A stretch of DNA of 64,000 nt from Anthopleura xanthogrammica (taxonomy: Eukaryota > Cnidaria > Anthozoa > Actiniaria > Actiniidae), in assembly GCA_964019055.1 (NCBI GenBank), contig OZ025215.1:7532284-7596283 (forward strand). Direction: 5' to 3'. The translations under genes and the position numbers were made by a program. This document shows positions 38,540 to 51,500 of this stretch, one piece after another. The notes below the pieces were generated by a model. The model saw only the letters and a list, made by a program, of their open reading frames with translations, was not told the DNA's origin and searched no databases. How positions within the stretch are numbered: the stretch's first letter is position 1; every line of letters begins with the position of its first letter.

Positions 38540-39282
38540 GGAGGCTCCCTAGAGTTTACAGGTATTTGGAGCTATAAGAGAAATCCTTTTATAGCAAAAG
38601 CATATCTGCATATCGATGCCTGATAGACCAACCATATTAAAGATTATGAGTTTAGGATTTGTTTGTGGTAGTAATGATCACGTACAATGTTACCATAGCA
38701 ACGCTGCATCTGTCGTAAAAAGGCCTATTTTTAACATTAAAAAAATAATAACTCGAATTTTCCACGGTCAATATTCTTCTAAATACATAATATAAAACTC
38801 CGTTGGGTTTTTTATAATATAACTGCGGCTTAAAAAAATCTTGACATCAGAACGTGAGATATTGAGAAATTTCGATTTTCCTGGATTAAAAAAAATCTGA
38901 TGTCAGGATTTCAGTAGCATTTTGTCAGTTGCCTTTTTATAACATTGTGAAAAAACTGTATACGTTTGGGAACATTTCACCATGTACTTTTGAGTTAATT
39001 TCATTTTGAAAATTAACGTACGCAAAATAAAAATTCTTCAAGTTTAGTAGTTGCGCATGCGCAAGCATACTCATTGCATTCTGAATATATTAAATGAACT
39101 GTTTTGAACGTGCAAGTTTGTCAAAGTCGTATACAAATCACTAAACACAAGGGTAGATTTCACGGAGCTTTATTTGCTGCTGCTTCTGTTGCTACTGGTT
39201 TGAAATGATTGATAATTCTGGACAAAATGCGAGTAGTTTTTGTGACTCTTGGTGGAGGAAGAGTAAACTCTAGGGAGCCTCC
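38540..39282. mobile_element. piggyBac-like MITE, 743 bp
   Basis: Perfect terminal inverted repeats of 20 bp (GGAGGCTCCCTAGAGTTTAC at the left) are flanked on each side by TTAA (38536-38539 and 39283-39286), the signature of piggyBac-type insertion. The interior has no transposase frame, so it is non-autonomous. Confidence 0.85.
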
Positions 39283-39286
39283 TTAA

Positions 39287-39860
39287 CTAATCTAATTAAT
39301 ATGCTAATGACCCAATCCTTAGCTGTGATTGGTAGACAATCTACAGAGCATAAAGTAATCTTTGTTTTGACTAAAATTTCCTGTGGGTTTTTTAATTTAG
39401 GCGTTACATATGGTTTGGCGTTACATATGGTTTGGCTTTTACGACTTCAGTGCAGTACGGACAAAGTGTGTATAAACTCATTATAAAATCAATTTTAGAC
39501 CAAGTGGTTTAAAGGGGAACTCCACCCCAGAACAAGTCTATCTTAAAATAACGGTACATATGTGAAAAATATACTGACAAAGTTTGGTAGTCAAACCTTG
39601 AATAGTTTGGGGAAAAATGAGGATTAAAGCCTCAAAAACCGGGGTCTACTTGCGCGTACGTATAAATTACGTAATTAGTCAAAAAATGCGTAATTTTAGT
39701 TCAAAAGATTTTGCTAACCGTTGAAATGAACTATTTCTGGGAACAAGGATGGGTTTTTCCGTTGTTGTATTACAGAATGACAGCCATAAAGAAAAGAGAA
39801 AATATATCTGTTTGGAAACTACATTTATTTACTTGATTGTCAGTCTACAATCAGAATTTG

Positions 39861-39903
<43 letters not shown>

Positions 39904-42151
39904 TAATTTATTATTATATAGCCCTATTTACAAGGATAGATCAATAGGACAATAGGATACAGCAAATAAATAGACATTTTTCTCATAGCATCTAACTGCT
40001 TACAAACAACTGAATTGAGCTAAGTCTGTTATCCTGTAATTATTTGGATGCTAGAAACTAAGAGTGAGTTTACATTAATTTTAAGGAAGTTTTGCATGCT
40101 TTAGATTTGATACAGTTAAGTCGTAATTATTATGACATTCAAATTAATAGCTTATTAATCATGAGTTTGACTCATGCATCGGTACATTAAGCCGTATCTA
40201 TACATTACTCAATATTGTTAAATATTATTCTACATTTATCTATTATTATATCGAAAATTGAACAAAGTGTGTGCCCTTAAAAATTTCATAAGTCATACAT
40301 ACGGTAAAAATCTTAAAAAAGGTTCAAATTCGACTCCAACATAGTGCAAGCTGGAGTATGCTTAATCATGGGTAATTTTATTTTCAAAATATTTGCTCCT
40401 TTCCATAAAAACTCTTTTTAAGCTTTACTCATCAGGTCAGAAAGCAGCCGACTTTCACTGACTACTTTTCGTTGCAGTAAAATCTCACTCAACGTCAGCT
40501 CTTTAGCTAAGAGGCTGGAGTGATATCCATTTCTTTATCAGTGCTCTGTTTGTGTATTCAAACCCATAGCTACTGGGGTTATAGAGAAGTTTTAAAACAA
40601 ATTGGTGATCACCGAGTGTAGTATTTAGAGTGTAATAGTCAGATAAACACAATACTGAAAAAACAAAAGAATTATCGTGAGGTAGTGCTACATACTCTAA
40701 AGTGTGTTTCACGGGTTAAAGAGAACTTCTCTAATACAATTTGTTATTAAAATACTAGTTTTGTTAGTGCGGATTGCCTTAGCTAATAACAACAGCTTTT
40801 TATTTAGACACGACAAAATTATGGCGGAGCTGACGTGGTCGTGTATCGGCTACAATATATTAAAAACTATATAAAAAACTATATAAGCCCCTTCCTAAAA
40901 TGTTACACCCTAAGCCACTTAAAAACACTCCCATACGAATTTTACCCTTACCCTAATCCTTGCCCTATAAGGATCAAGGTCAAACGTCGAGCTTATGAGC
41001 CATACTGAATGAAAAATGGACAAGAGACCGAATAGACCCCTTGCAGCACTTCGGAATGCAGCTCAATATACCTTTCCGGGACATGTACCTTTCCGGTATA
41101 TATACCAGATTTAAGCTATCAAACATTTCTACCGGAAGCTAAAACTCCTAAACAACGAGAAAAATTAGCTAGCAGGTGAGGAGAAAAAGAGTTTTTCAAA
41201 ATATAAAATAGCCACTTTAATATGTAGTGAGAAATTTTATACTTATTAACAGGACAAAAAACTGTTAATATATAACCGGGAGAGTCCCAAAAATTTCTAA
41301 AGCATAGGGAAAGGAAAAATTATTGCATATAAAATATTATCCAAGCAAAATAAAAACCTGCCGAAAACAAGTTGTCTTAACATTTGAAGTTAAAAAAAGT
41401 AAGTTTTCATGCTTTGCTTTTGATGAAATCACTGACACTCTGCATTTTTAAACTAGAAGAGGAAATTAGTCTATGCGATTAAAATCTGAAACCAAATCAT
41501 GGAGAGAAAAAAAATTGGTGTTGAGATTTGCTCTCGAACGGTTTTCAAGCGATTTGGTGAACAGCTTTCATGAAAGATTATAGCTCTTTTAGCATGGCTT
41601 ACTTTGCTGTTGTTCTTCTCAAGCTTTGCTTTAGTAAAAACTGTCTTGATCTGGGTAGATTATTTTAAACGTACTTCTAAGATGTTATGAACTTAACTTT
41701 CATCAAGCAAAACAAGCCCGGAGTTCATCTTTTGTTTGGAAATTTCGTTGCTTCTTCTCGACAACAAGAGCTTCACCTGTTTTAGAGAGAGCTGTTTTGG
41801 AGTTCAAAATTTTCTGAATGAAGCTACCAGTATCGTCTTCGGAGAAATTTTCAGAAGCATTTTGGGCTTTTTCTCTCGATTTTCTCAATCTTTTACTCGA
41901 CTCGGGAAAAAACTATAGCCATGGAGCCTCGTTTTCAAGAAGTGTGACGTCATTACCGGAAAGATGTATATTTGGAGAACAAAACAATAGGTTTCCAATT
42001 ATTAGGAGATTGAAATTCTTTAGTTTTGTCCTCCAAATTGAGCTGCTTTGACGTTACGTGCAAGGAGTCTATAAGGCGGTCTTCTTCGATTTCATTAGGT
42101 TCGGCTCATGTGAAGTTCTACGTTTGTATTCGGCCGGAAGCCGGGCATCTT
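39287..42151. other. Non-coding region downstream of gene A
   Basis: About 2.9 kb without a recognisable gene. It holds a GGGGAACTCCACCCC-type element end near 39514, an (AAT)n microsatellite at 39868-39901, and some short open frames without an ATG. A TGACGTCA (CRE-like) word occurs near 41945. Confidence 0.5.
39868..39902. repeat. (AAT)n microsatellite
   Basis: About 11 uninterrupted TAA/AAT trinucleotides. Confidence 0.9.
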
Positions 42152-42514
42152 TTAAGTGGATGCGCATTCAACACATTTACAATTCTGGTGAATATAATTC
42201 TTAACTAGGTCTGCTACCCTGACATCAAGGCCCTGAATTTTATTGATCTTATCTTGTAATTGCCCAATGGTACAGGCGTTGAACTGAAGAAGTAGATTCT
42301 CGGTGGGTTTACCAGTTGATTTGAGGTAGTCTATTTCATCTTTTCTTAATCCAAACTGTTCGGCAAGGAGAGCAAAGCTATCTCGTAATGGTCTGTCAGG
42401 ATCAAGCAGAATTTTTAATTCTGTCATTAATGTGGCTGTGTTTGGTGCCTCTCCTATGGTCTTCTCTTTTATGCACTGAAGCTCTGTTTCCTCGAATGGG
42501 ATCCGAGCTTGTTC
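42152..42514 (-). CDS. Gene A exon 23 (death domain, stop)
   Basis: 120 codons then TAA, phase 0. The death-domain signature runs TLMTELKILLDP, DSFALLAEQFGLRKDEIDYL, KPTENLLLQF, TIGQLQDKI and VADLVKNYI. It ends HQNCKCVEC. Helix order and the LDP, LAEQ.GL and P(T)E..L features fit death domains of the MyD88/IRAK/FADD class. Confidence 0.88.
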   Translation of the reverse strand, partial: EQARIPFEETELQCIKEKTIGEAPNTATLMTELKILLDPDRPLRDSFALLAEQFGLRKDEIDYLKSTGKPTENLLLQFNACTIGQLQDKINKIQGLDVRVADLVKNYIHQNCKCVECAST

Positions 42515-45500
42515 CTTGAAAAAACACAGCAATAAAATGTAATTAAAGGAGACTGCCACATGTAGCCCAAGCTCCTATTGTGTATTCAGTCCGTCTTTAA
42601 CATACTATATTTTATAATGAGTGATCCTAGGAACCAAGAGCTCACAGCTGATTGGTTAATTTGTATGTTGTTGCAGGGACACATGTTGAGTAAGTATAGT
42701 CAGGTCTGTTAGCGAAAAGATCGTGTACTTTTGAGTACAAGCACCAAACGTGGCACAAATGTTCGTTGGGACTAAACAGATTTAGAAAAAACCTACTAAT
42801 GGTCTATCACCAATCGAGCCCTGTGATTGGCTGAGCTACTAGGGGTCTATTAGTGATAGACCCCTAGTAGCGAAAAGCGCCGGTTTTGAAAATCAAAAAA
42901 AATTTAGTTAAAGCAAAATCCAAAACTTTTTGCATCCTTTTATTGGACCGATTAGTAGGTTTTTACTAAAACAATTAGACCTCTCGCCCTCATGGCCTAC
43001 GAGTAAATAGCCCATTCGGCCTTCGGCCTCATGGGCTATTGACTCGTAGACCATTCGGACTCGAGGACTAATTGTTAATTAGGGGTGGGTGCCAAAAAAT
43101 AGTGGTCGGGGGGAGGCACGCCTTACGTCATAAATGATCAAATGAAGTATATATTTGTAGAAATAAGACCAAAATGATCCATACTGATTTCATACAATTA
43201 AAACGCCAGTCCTGAACATTATTTCTGTGAGCTTCATGTTGTTGCCATAGAAACACTCTTGATTCCAGACCTCTCTCAAAAAATAACATTTTTTTCTTTC
43301 GAAAACCCCAGTTTTTCATTAAACTATTACCTTGACTCACTAAATGACCATAGGGGATCATCCTTACATGTACACCCATTTCTTCAATAGTACTAATGAA
43401 ATAGAGGAACCTATTTTGTAATTTTATTTGTCGGAAATAGCTGCCTGGGCACAATTTTCTTTCAATTGTAACTACTTAACTACTACTTTGCTCATGTGTC
43501 TGTTTTAACAAGAACCTTAAGGCGCGATTACATGGTGCAATTTTCTCTGCAACTTGTCTCGCAACGGGGTTGCGAAACAAGTTGCAAAAGCGTTCACACG
43601 GTGCAACGGAGACGCAATCGTTGCCGAAAGTAGAAACGAATTCTACTTTTCGCAACGATTGCTGCAACTTGTCTCGCAATATTTTTCAAATTGCACTGTA
43701 GGTTACACGGTGCAATGCTTCGTGCAACTTGTGTCGCAACGCCGTTGCGAGACAAGTTGCAGAGAAAATTGCTTCGTGTAATCGCGCCTTTAACGATGAG
43801 AAGTTATAGTCATTTTAGTCTTATTTTTACAGAGATATTCTTTATTAGATGTTTTGTAAACTGACTCAGTCCAGACAATGACGTCATCATGACGTTGCTA
43901 ATTTGCATATCTGTAAACTTTTGATATCTCTCAACAAAAAAAAAATCAACAAACTGTTAACGCCATTCTGACTTTTTTTAAAAATCTTTTCCATGTTAAC
44001 GTTAAAACTTGAAGAAACGTTTTTCGTTTCAAATATATTTTGATAAAGTTTATCCATCTAGTCGAGTGTGGCTTGCCTCCCCCCAACCACCATTTTTTTT
44101 GCATCCACCCCTAAATCTGTTTAGTATGTCCCAAGGAACATTTGTGCCAAGTTTGGTGCTTGTACTCAAAAGTGCACGATCTTCGCTATTTTTTTCGCTA
44201 ACAGACCTGACTAGTACACATGGTGTTACAACGGAAATCTCACTCATTCCCCGCGACCTGAAGCACGAATTCAAACTGGTCTGATTTCTTCGAAACCTAT
44301 CGCAGAGACAAAGTGCTAGAATGAAAGGGATCGTCCCTGCAACCTAATCTAGCCTCATGTCCCCACGGCTTGTCGCCTAGTGTGTCCCGACCTAAGGAAG
44401 CTGAGGGATCAATAATGAGTAACAAACTGACCTGATTTAAAAAAGACAGTTCATTGCCAAGGCATTTCTCTGTTCGCATGAACTCAATAATCTTCTGTAG
44501 AGAACAAGAAAAAAAGACAAAAAAACTTGGTATATGGTGGTGTTTAGGTAGACCTTTTCTTTGGTTGATCACCTTAATCAGATAAACTGGCATAACATCA
44601 ACTATCCCTGTTTACTAGTGTTATCAATTTACTAGTATCCTTCCCTTTAAGCGACTGCACTTTATATATATATATATATATATGTTGAGTGCCAAAAATG
44701 CCGACCTTTGGGAACTGGGGGGGGGGGGGGGGGAATACGAAAAAAGAAACAGGATTATATTTTTTAACAACAACAACAACAAAGACACACCCTCAAAACA
44801 ACAACAACAACAAGAACAAAAAAGTACCTTCCAATATTTCTTAGATTTGACGCTCAAGAGATCTGCATTACCAAAAAGATATAGCCCACAACGAGCTCTT
44901 GAAATGGCTACACATAATCTGTTCTTACATCCGAGGTACCCAATTTTAGCTTCACTTCTCTTTTGAGGTTTGCCGCTATAGCTGCTTACTAATGACAACA
45001 AAATAATGTCATTCTCCTTGCCCTGTGAAACCAAAAAGAGTAAATAAGAAGTTTAACCAAAAAATACATAAAATAATTTATTTATTATCGGAACGGGCAT
45101 AATTATTGGTATCCTCCCGGGACCGAAACTAATGACGGCTGCGAAGGAGACTATCCCGGGAAAAGCCAAATCCAAATCTTTAAGATATATCTAGCCATGT
45201 ACCTGGCTGAGCTAAGACAATAGCAACACGTTTATTGGCTAACGCCAAACAAAAGGAATGGAATGTAGTGCTCGAGTGAGCAGCCGTTAGTGGAGAGGGC
45301 CCGGGAGGATCTGGGACCGAAACTAACGACGGCTGCCGACCTGAATAGACCATTTTCGAGATGCGTGAGCACTTTCAAAAATATCGCAGGCGCAGACATG
45401 AAAAAGAGGCATTATCGGGCAAGATCACGCGCGCTATTATTGACTCTGCCCGAAAATGCCTCGAGATCATGTCTGCGCCTGCGATATTTTTGAAAGCGCT

Positions 45501-48500
45501 CGCACATCTCGAAGATGGTCTATTGTCATCACTTTACAAACGTAATGAACTTGTGTCTTCATGCCGCCACAGAAACAAAGCGTTGCTACGTAACAGCTGA
45601 ACATTTAAATTTACCGCCACATTAATTATGTAATTTATGCATCTTTGAATGGACAGATGATAAACGTATTCTCCCAAAAATTAAGGAAAGTGCGGTGAGC
45701 AAAATCAACATGCCATAACAAACCTGAAAAGAATCAATAGTAGCAACGTTTATAGCTGTTAGACCAGAATCTTCCTTGCCGGATTGTTTCCTCTTAAAGA
45801 TGCTGTTGAAATGGTTGACCTGGAAGGAATATCGAATTTTTGTAATGAATACTGGGGTTATTCTTGATTGTAACCCATGATATAGGTCTAGCAAAGCCAC
45901 GAGTCCATAGAGCTTTAATTCGTACGAAAAATTACTGGATCTGAACAAATTTCAGTTGTCACCATCTTTAATTAAAGTTTGATTGATCGATCCCGCAGTT
46001 CTGTAAAGGAATCCCCCCCCCCCTCCCCCATAATTTGTTATTCAAAATACCTGCTACAGCTGGAGCATTAATGATAAAAAACATTTGTTTTAATTTAGCA
46101 GTTGTTATGAGCAACTGGTCTAATACGCCACAGCTTACAGTGCTCAGCCGGTGCTTCACAATAGAGAGGACGCGCGGAATCGTACAATTTGCCGTCACAA
46201 CAAAATGGGATTTTAGTGGACGTCAAACTGTTTCCATGACATTGTTGGAAAACACAAAGTTTTCAAGGGCACGTGCCTATTGAATGTTGTGGAAATGCCT
46301 GGCTAGATTGACATACATCAAAACCAAAAGTCTGTAAGTAGTGATCGATTTCCGGGTGCGCTCATTCAAACTCAGTACTTACCTGGCCACGATACGAACA
46401 CAGTATTGTAATTTTTTCAGGAGGAACACTATTCTTCAAGAGAAATGTTGCCACCTTGATGATTTGACCAGCTTCTTTAATGTTATACTTGCTGTGTGTT
46501 GAAGTCTGGGTTTTCACTTCATATTTGTGGTCGAAGAAATACATCGGCATAGTCAGACATTTTGGCAAACAATTGCCTTGAACCTAAAAAAATCCAAACC
46601 TGCATGCAACATTACGACTATAAATGCTGTTTCTCTTGTGACTACATGGATACCAAGAGACTTGATGGATACGAATTACATTTTGTTGCTCTGATTGGCT
46701 TTCTACTGCAAAAATATATATATACGGGTCCCTGGGGGGGGGGGGGGGGGGGGGGGTCGGACTCCGATGTAAAACGCTCCTTAGGCTGAGACATTTGAAA
46801 ACGGAGGCCCATTGTATCCATTAGTGTGGACGGCGAAAATGGAGCATTTTTAAAACACTGACGTCATTCACACTGGCACGTCTGTTTGCGCATGCGCAGA
46901 TGATGATATTGCATTATTTACGATCATATCTGCGTTTTTGATCGTTTTACTAGTGTGTATGCCGCTATGAAAACGCTAGTGTGGAAGCGAATTTCGAAGC
47001 TTTCGATGCGTTTACGGTGAGACGCGAGCCCTGTATTTCGTCACATGCTTTCTTCTATACGAAAGGAACCTAGATGATAAGTCGCACGCATAAAACCACA
47101 AAACGCTCTCTGGCAAAGAGCTCCAAAAGCCCCCTTGTTTGCAAATCCACGGTATTTAAAAAAGAAAAGCCTAGTCTGTAAATACGTTTTAACTACTTTG
47201 AAAATTCTTAAAAAGCAATGTACCTCTTCTCTGGTTTTGTACTCATCATAAATGTCCAGCTTTCTAACCAGTTCTGCAATGCCGTCACTCATTCTTCCTT
47301 GCTGGTTCAGTTGGGCATATTCAAGACCACCTCTGATCAGGCGCTCAAACATTGAAATATGGAAGTTACACCTGCGGCACAGTACGTCATAGTGCACTTG
47401 TGGACGTAGCTGCTGATGATCACCAATCATGACCAGATGTTGTACTGTTGATGGGATCACTGCCACAAGCTGCGATTCAAGGATTTCTGCAGCCTCCTCA
47501 ACGATCATTACCGAGGGTTTGATGGATTCTGTTGTTGGCAAACCAAATAACTAAATTTACCATTGTTTGATATTTTCTTTGCATTACCATATCTAACAGG
47601 GATTCCCTATCTCGGGGGACACAATAGAGAAATACGTTTGCGCATGCGTGCCTTTCCGCACGCTTTCCAAGAATTTATGAAGAGTTTTAGTGAGAAAATA
47701 AATTTTTGTTTTCTCCGAGTATACAAAAAATTTCGTAGGGATACTTTTGTGAGACCAAGATTTTGTATTAATAAAGACAATATGAAAGAATTAGCCTTAA
47801 GTTTCTGTTTCTTTTATCAGCTGATTGAAACCCAGCTATAGGAGTGCGCTGATGGCCAGAATATAGGTTTCGAGATTTGAGACTTAAGATAAGAAACAAT
47901 CTCGGCTTACGTCATCGGTTTTGGCTTTCAGAGGGCTCGAATGACCAAGTATTATATAGGGTTCTGTCCCCATCAAAAAGTTGGACCAAAACCATTTTTT
48001 CAACCGTTGGTCAAGTATTACCCTCGGCTTAAAAAGCAGCCGAATTTCTTACTTGCTCTTACCTAACCAGCTTGCTCTAATGGCAGCTCCACTAACTGTC
48101 ATGAAAATAACTCTACGCTTTTTCAAGATGTTGATATAGTGTTGGTTACCAATCTCTTTCTTTATTTGCTGTTTCTGAAAATAGAAAAGGAAAGAAATAA
48201 AGCGTATTGTAGGACTAAGGCATTGTTATGCTAACTTCATCTTACACAGAACAGATTTCGTACTGCTGTGGAAACATCATGGTACGAATGAGTCGTGCCG
48301 TGCCGTGACCTGAGGATGTCGTATCTCAACAGTTTGACTGGATAAGCAATGATCTTGTGGGCTGCGACTGGTTTGAAGGTCGGCAAAAATTCCGTACCAT
48401 AACGGAGCTGTACCACTTTACATTCATATACAAAATTTGCTCCAAATTTGAAAAGCTGGAACTCTTCAAACTTCGACCTTAGATTTTCATTTTTCTTTGT

Positions 48501-51500
48501 GTCCATCGATACCACTGCTCAGTATCTACCTCAAACCCAGAAGCAAAAGGGTAGTATTTTCACCGCATCATGAGCTATCATGACCAACGATGGAGTTTAA
48601 TCGCACAAAGGCAGTGTTGGAATACAAAATTCAAATCAATTTTAAAAGTTACTGTATAACTGCTAAGATGCTGGTTTTATTAATGTATATACTCATTTCA
48701 ATAAAGTTAGTCACCTGAAATGCTAGGGAGCTGACACCGACAAGGATTATGGGTAGTACAATTTACATGTCAACCGCTCAATAACTATTGATGGACTCGA
48801 GACCTTTTACCCGTTACAGTTTCACTTCCTGTGAGCATCCTCAAGCTGCAGTTTGTATCAATTCGCCATGTTCTAAACGAGCCGGGGACTGGGTTTACTT
48901 GTTGGATATGAAATGTTTCCCATGGTCCTCAGCGATCTCATATTTCTAGGTTTTTGGTGACTAACTTGATTAAAATCACTATAATACCTTGGACAGTTCC
49001 TCGGTTAGCTGCGAGAGTATGCTGCTTAGGGATTTCCTAGGCCTGTTTTGTCTTTGAAGAGCATAGACAAACTTGATTTTCTCTTCCATTTCGAGTTGCT
49101 CAATATCACCAGCATTTAGAAACGACTTGGAATTTCTAAGTTCTTAAGAAAATCAATTAACTGGAATTAGAGGTATTAATTTTTTGGTAAGAACAGATGG
49201 GAAGCACTTTTCCAAGACTTGGTATCACCATGGATGATATATAGAGGATATTACACGGGCGCGCGGAGATATAGAGGATATTACACGGGCGCGCGGAGAT
49301 ATAGAGGATATTACACGGGCGCGCGGAGATATAGAGGATATTACATGGGCGCGCGGAGATACGAATTTTATCTTTGAGTGTTGAAAAGATTTCTCACGAG
49401 TGAGTGCAGCGAACAAGTGAGAGATTTTCATCACGAGAAGATAAAATTCGTATCTCCAAGCACCCATGTAATATTCTTTTTATTATATTATTATCATGTA
49501 AAATTATTATCATATTATCATGAAAAAAAAAAAAGAAGCTTTTTTTCTGCCATAAGAAGTATGTAACCATAGTGATATCTTCACATGTGAAAATAACATG
49601 TTATTTTCACATGTAAAAATATCACATTTTTGAAATAGAGAAATATAGGTATTTCATTGATAATCATATGATAAAGTTTGCTATTACTGAATTCAGTAAA
49701 CCGTGACACAATTGATTTTGAAATGCTGCTCGTGTTATTCCAAATGTAGTCACGTGATGCATTTTTGGAACCTCGTGATCACTTCGACACATATTAGACG
49801 TTTTTGCTATTCACCACTTTCACATTCCCATAATGCTTTGCGTTTTTGGGGGACAACAATAGCAAAAATTATTTGAAAATTAAAACATTTCATGTAGATG
49901 TTGAGTATATTTGCTATTATCATTGTAAAATCCAGTATCAGTTTAATCAGAGTTAATTCCACACGCATGGGAGAATGAAACTTTTGGTGTTAAGACAATG
50001 TATGGATTTACCAAGAAATGTCATGACTTTTACTCGTAAACCTGTTCAAATTTATTTATTTATGGTTTTTGTGAATTCTGATAGAATCTATCATAGATGC
50101 ATAAGTGTTTTCATATGTTTTTTCTTCAATTCTTATTAATCTTCATAGTAATATTAACGATTTTGTCTCGTTGTTGCCCCCCAAAAACGCAAAGCATTAT
50201 GGGAATGTGAAAGTGGTAAATAACGAACATCTTCGACATTTTAGATATCTCGTGCTGTTGGAACAAAAGATGTACGAATTCTTTAGTGATTTTGTTGTTT
50301 AGAAATAATAGTAGTATTGGTAATGATAATTAGACTGGACTGTATCAGCGTTTCACATGCATGTTCAATGTCACATTTATGATAGAACTGTGACGAAATT
50401 GAAACGATTTCTTGAAGGCTCACAGAAATTCCCTGACTTTTGGGTAAGTTGCAAAAATTCACTGAGCAAAATAAAAATTCCCTAACAATTCCTTGACTTT
50501 GAAAAAAAGTTAGAATTTACTGACTTTTCCCTGACTGTGGGAAACTTGTGTTTGTGTGAAGTGCAAGGCTAGATCCCTGAGGCTTGATATCATGTCTGGC
50601 TTGATATTTTGATGATTACACATTATCTTGATAAAACTTACTCTCGTCAGGGATTACAGGCATTGTAACCAACACCTCTTCCTCAAAAGATGATGTTGGG
50701 ACAGCTGGTTGGGGAATCTGTTCTCCAACCTGCCTACTATCTTGTTGGTCAAGCAGTGCCCCTTGACGCTCTTCAAGGTCATCTGAAGGCAGTGTCTCCA
50801 ACCCGATACAATCATCTTCTTCATTCCTATTGGTAAGAGGAAAAAGGCAGGGTAAATACAGCAGCAGCAGCAACAACCATAAACAGCAACACAACAGCAA
50901 CAACAGCAACAACAACAACAGCAACAACAAAAGCAACAACAACAACAATAACAACAGCAACAACAAAAGCAACAACAACAGCAACAACAACAGCAACAAC
51001 AGCAGCAACAACAACAGCAACAACAACAACAACAGCAACAACTGAGGCTTGAAACACATGCATTATTCTGAAAGTTTATCAAAGAGCTGCTTTTAGTCAA
51101 CAACTGGTCATGAAAACAACATACTCCGTTTTTTCAGAACCACCGGCACTGTCACTTTGATTACTGCTGTTTGCACGTTTTGGAAGACATTCTGTATTAC
51201 GTGCGAATTCCTCAAACTCCTTCTTACTTGGCAACCACTTCTTTAAAGGCCCCTTAATCATCTCCAAAAGCTCTAGAAAAATAGGCAAAAGACTAAATAA
51301 ATAAATAGCTCAAAAGATAATAATATTCAATAATAGTAGCTAACTTCATTTATATTCATGTAACGACCTGACACTGATCAACTTGGGAATCAAGGGTGTT
51401 GTAACAGTAGGGCCGTAGCAAGGGAGGGGCTGGGGGCTTGAGCCCCCCCAGATTTCCCCAGAAAAGTAAAGCAAGTATGGAATTTTTATTTTCATTTTTC

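Noticed and set aside
40503..40712. Minus-strand 69-codon frame as an exon
   Set aside because: No ATG or splice sites that I can support, and no recognisable domain.
41703..41910. Minus-strand frame (KSREKAQNASENFSEDD...) as a small gene
   Set aside because: It has no ATG, a stop lies just upstream, and no convincing splice sites were found.
50616..51103. Poly-Leu, poly-Cys, poly-Val and poly-Asn open frames
   Set aside because: They are readings of a CAG/CAA microsatellite; only the 50826-50642 part is a real exon, in one frame.
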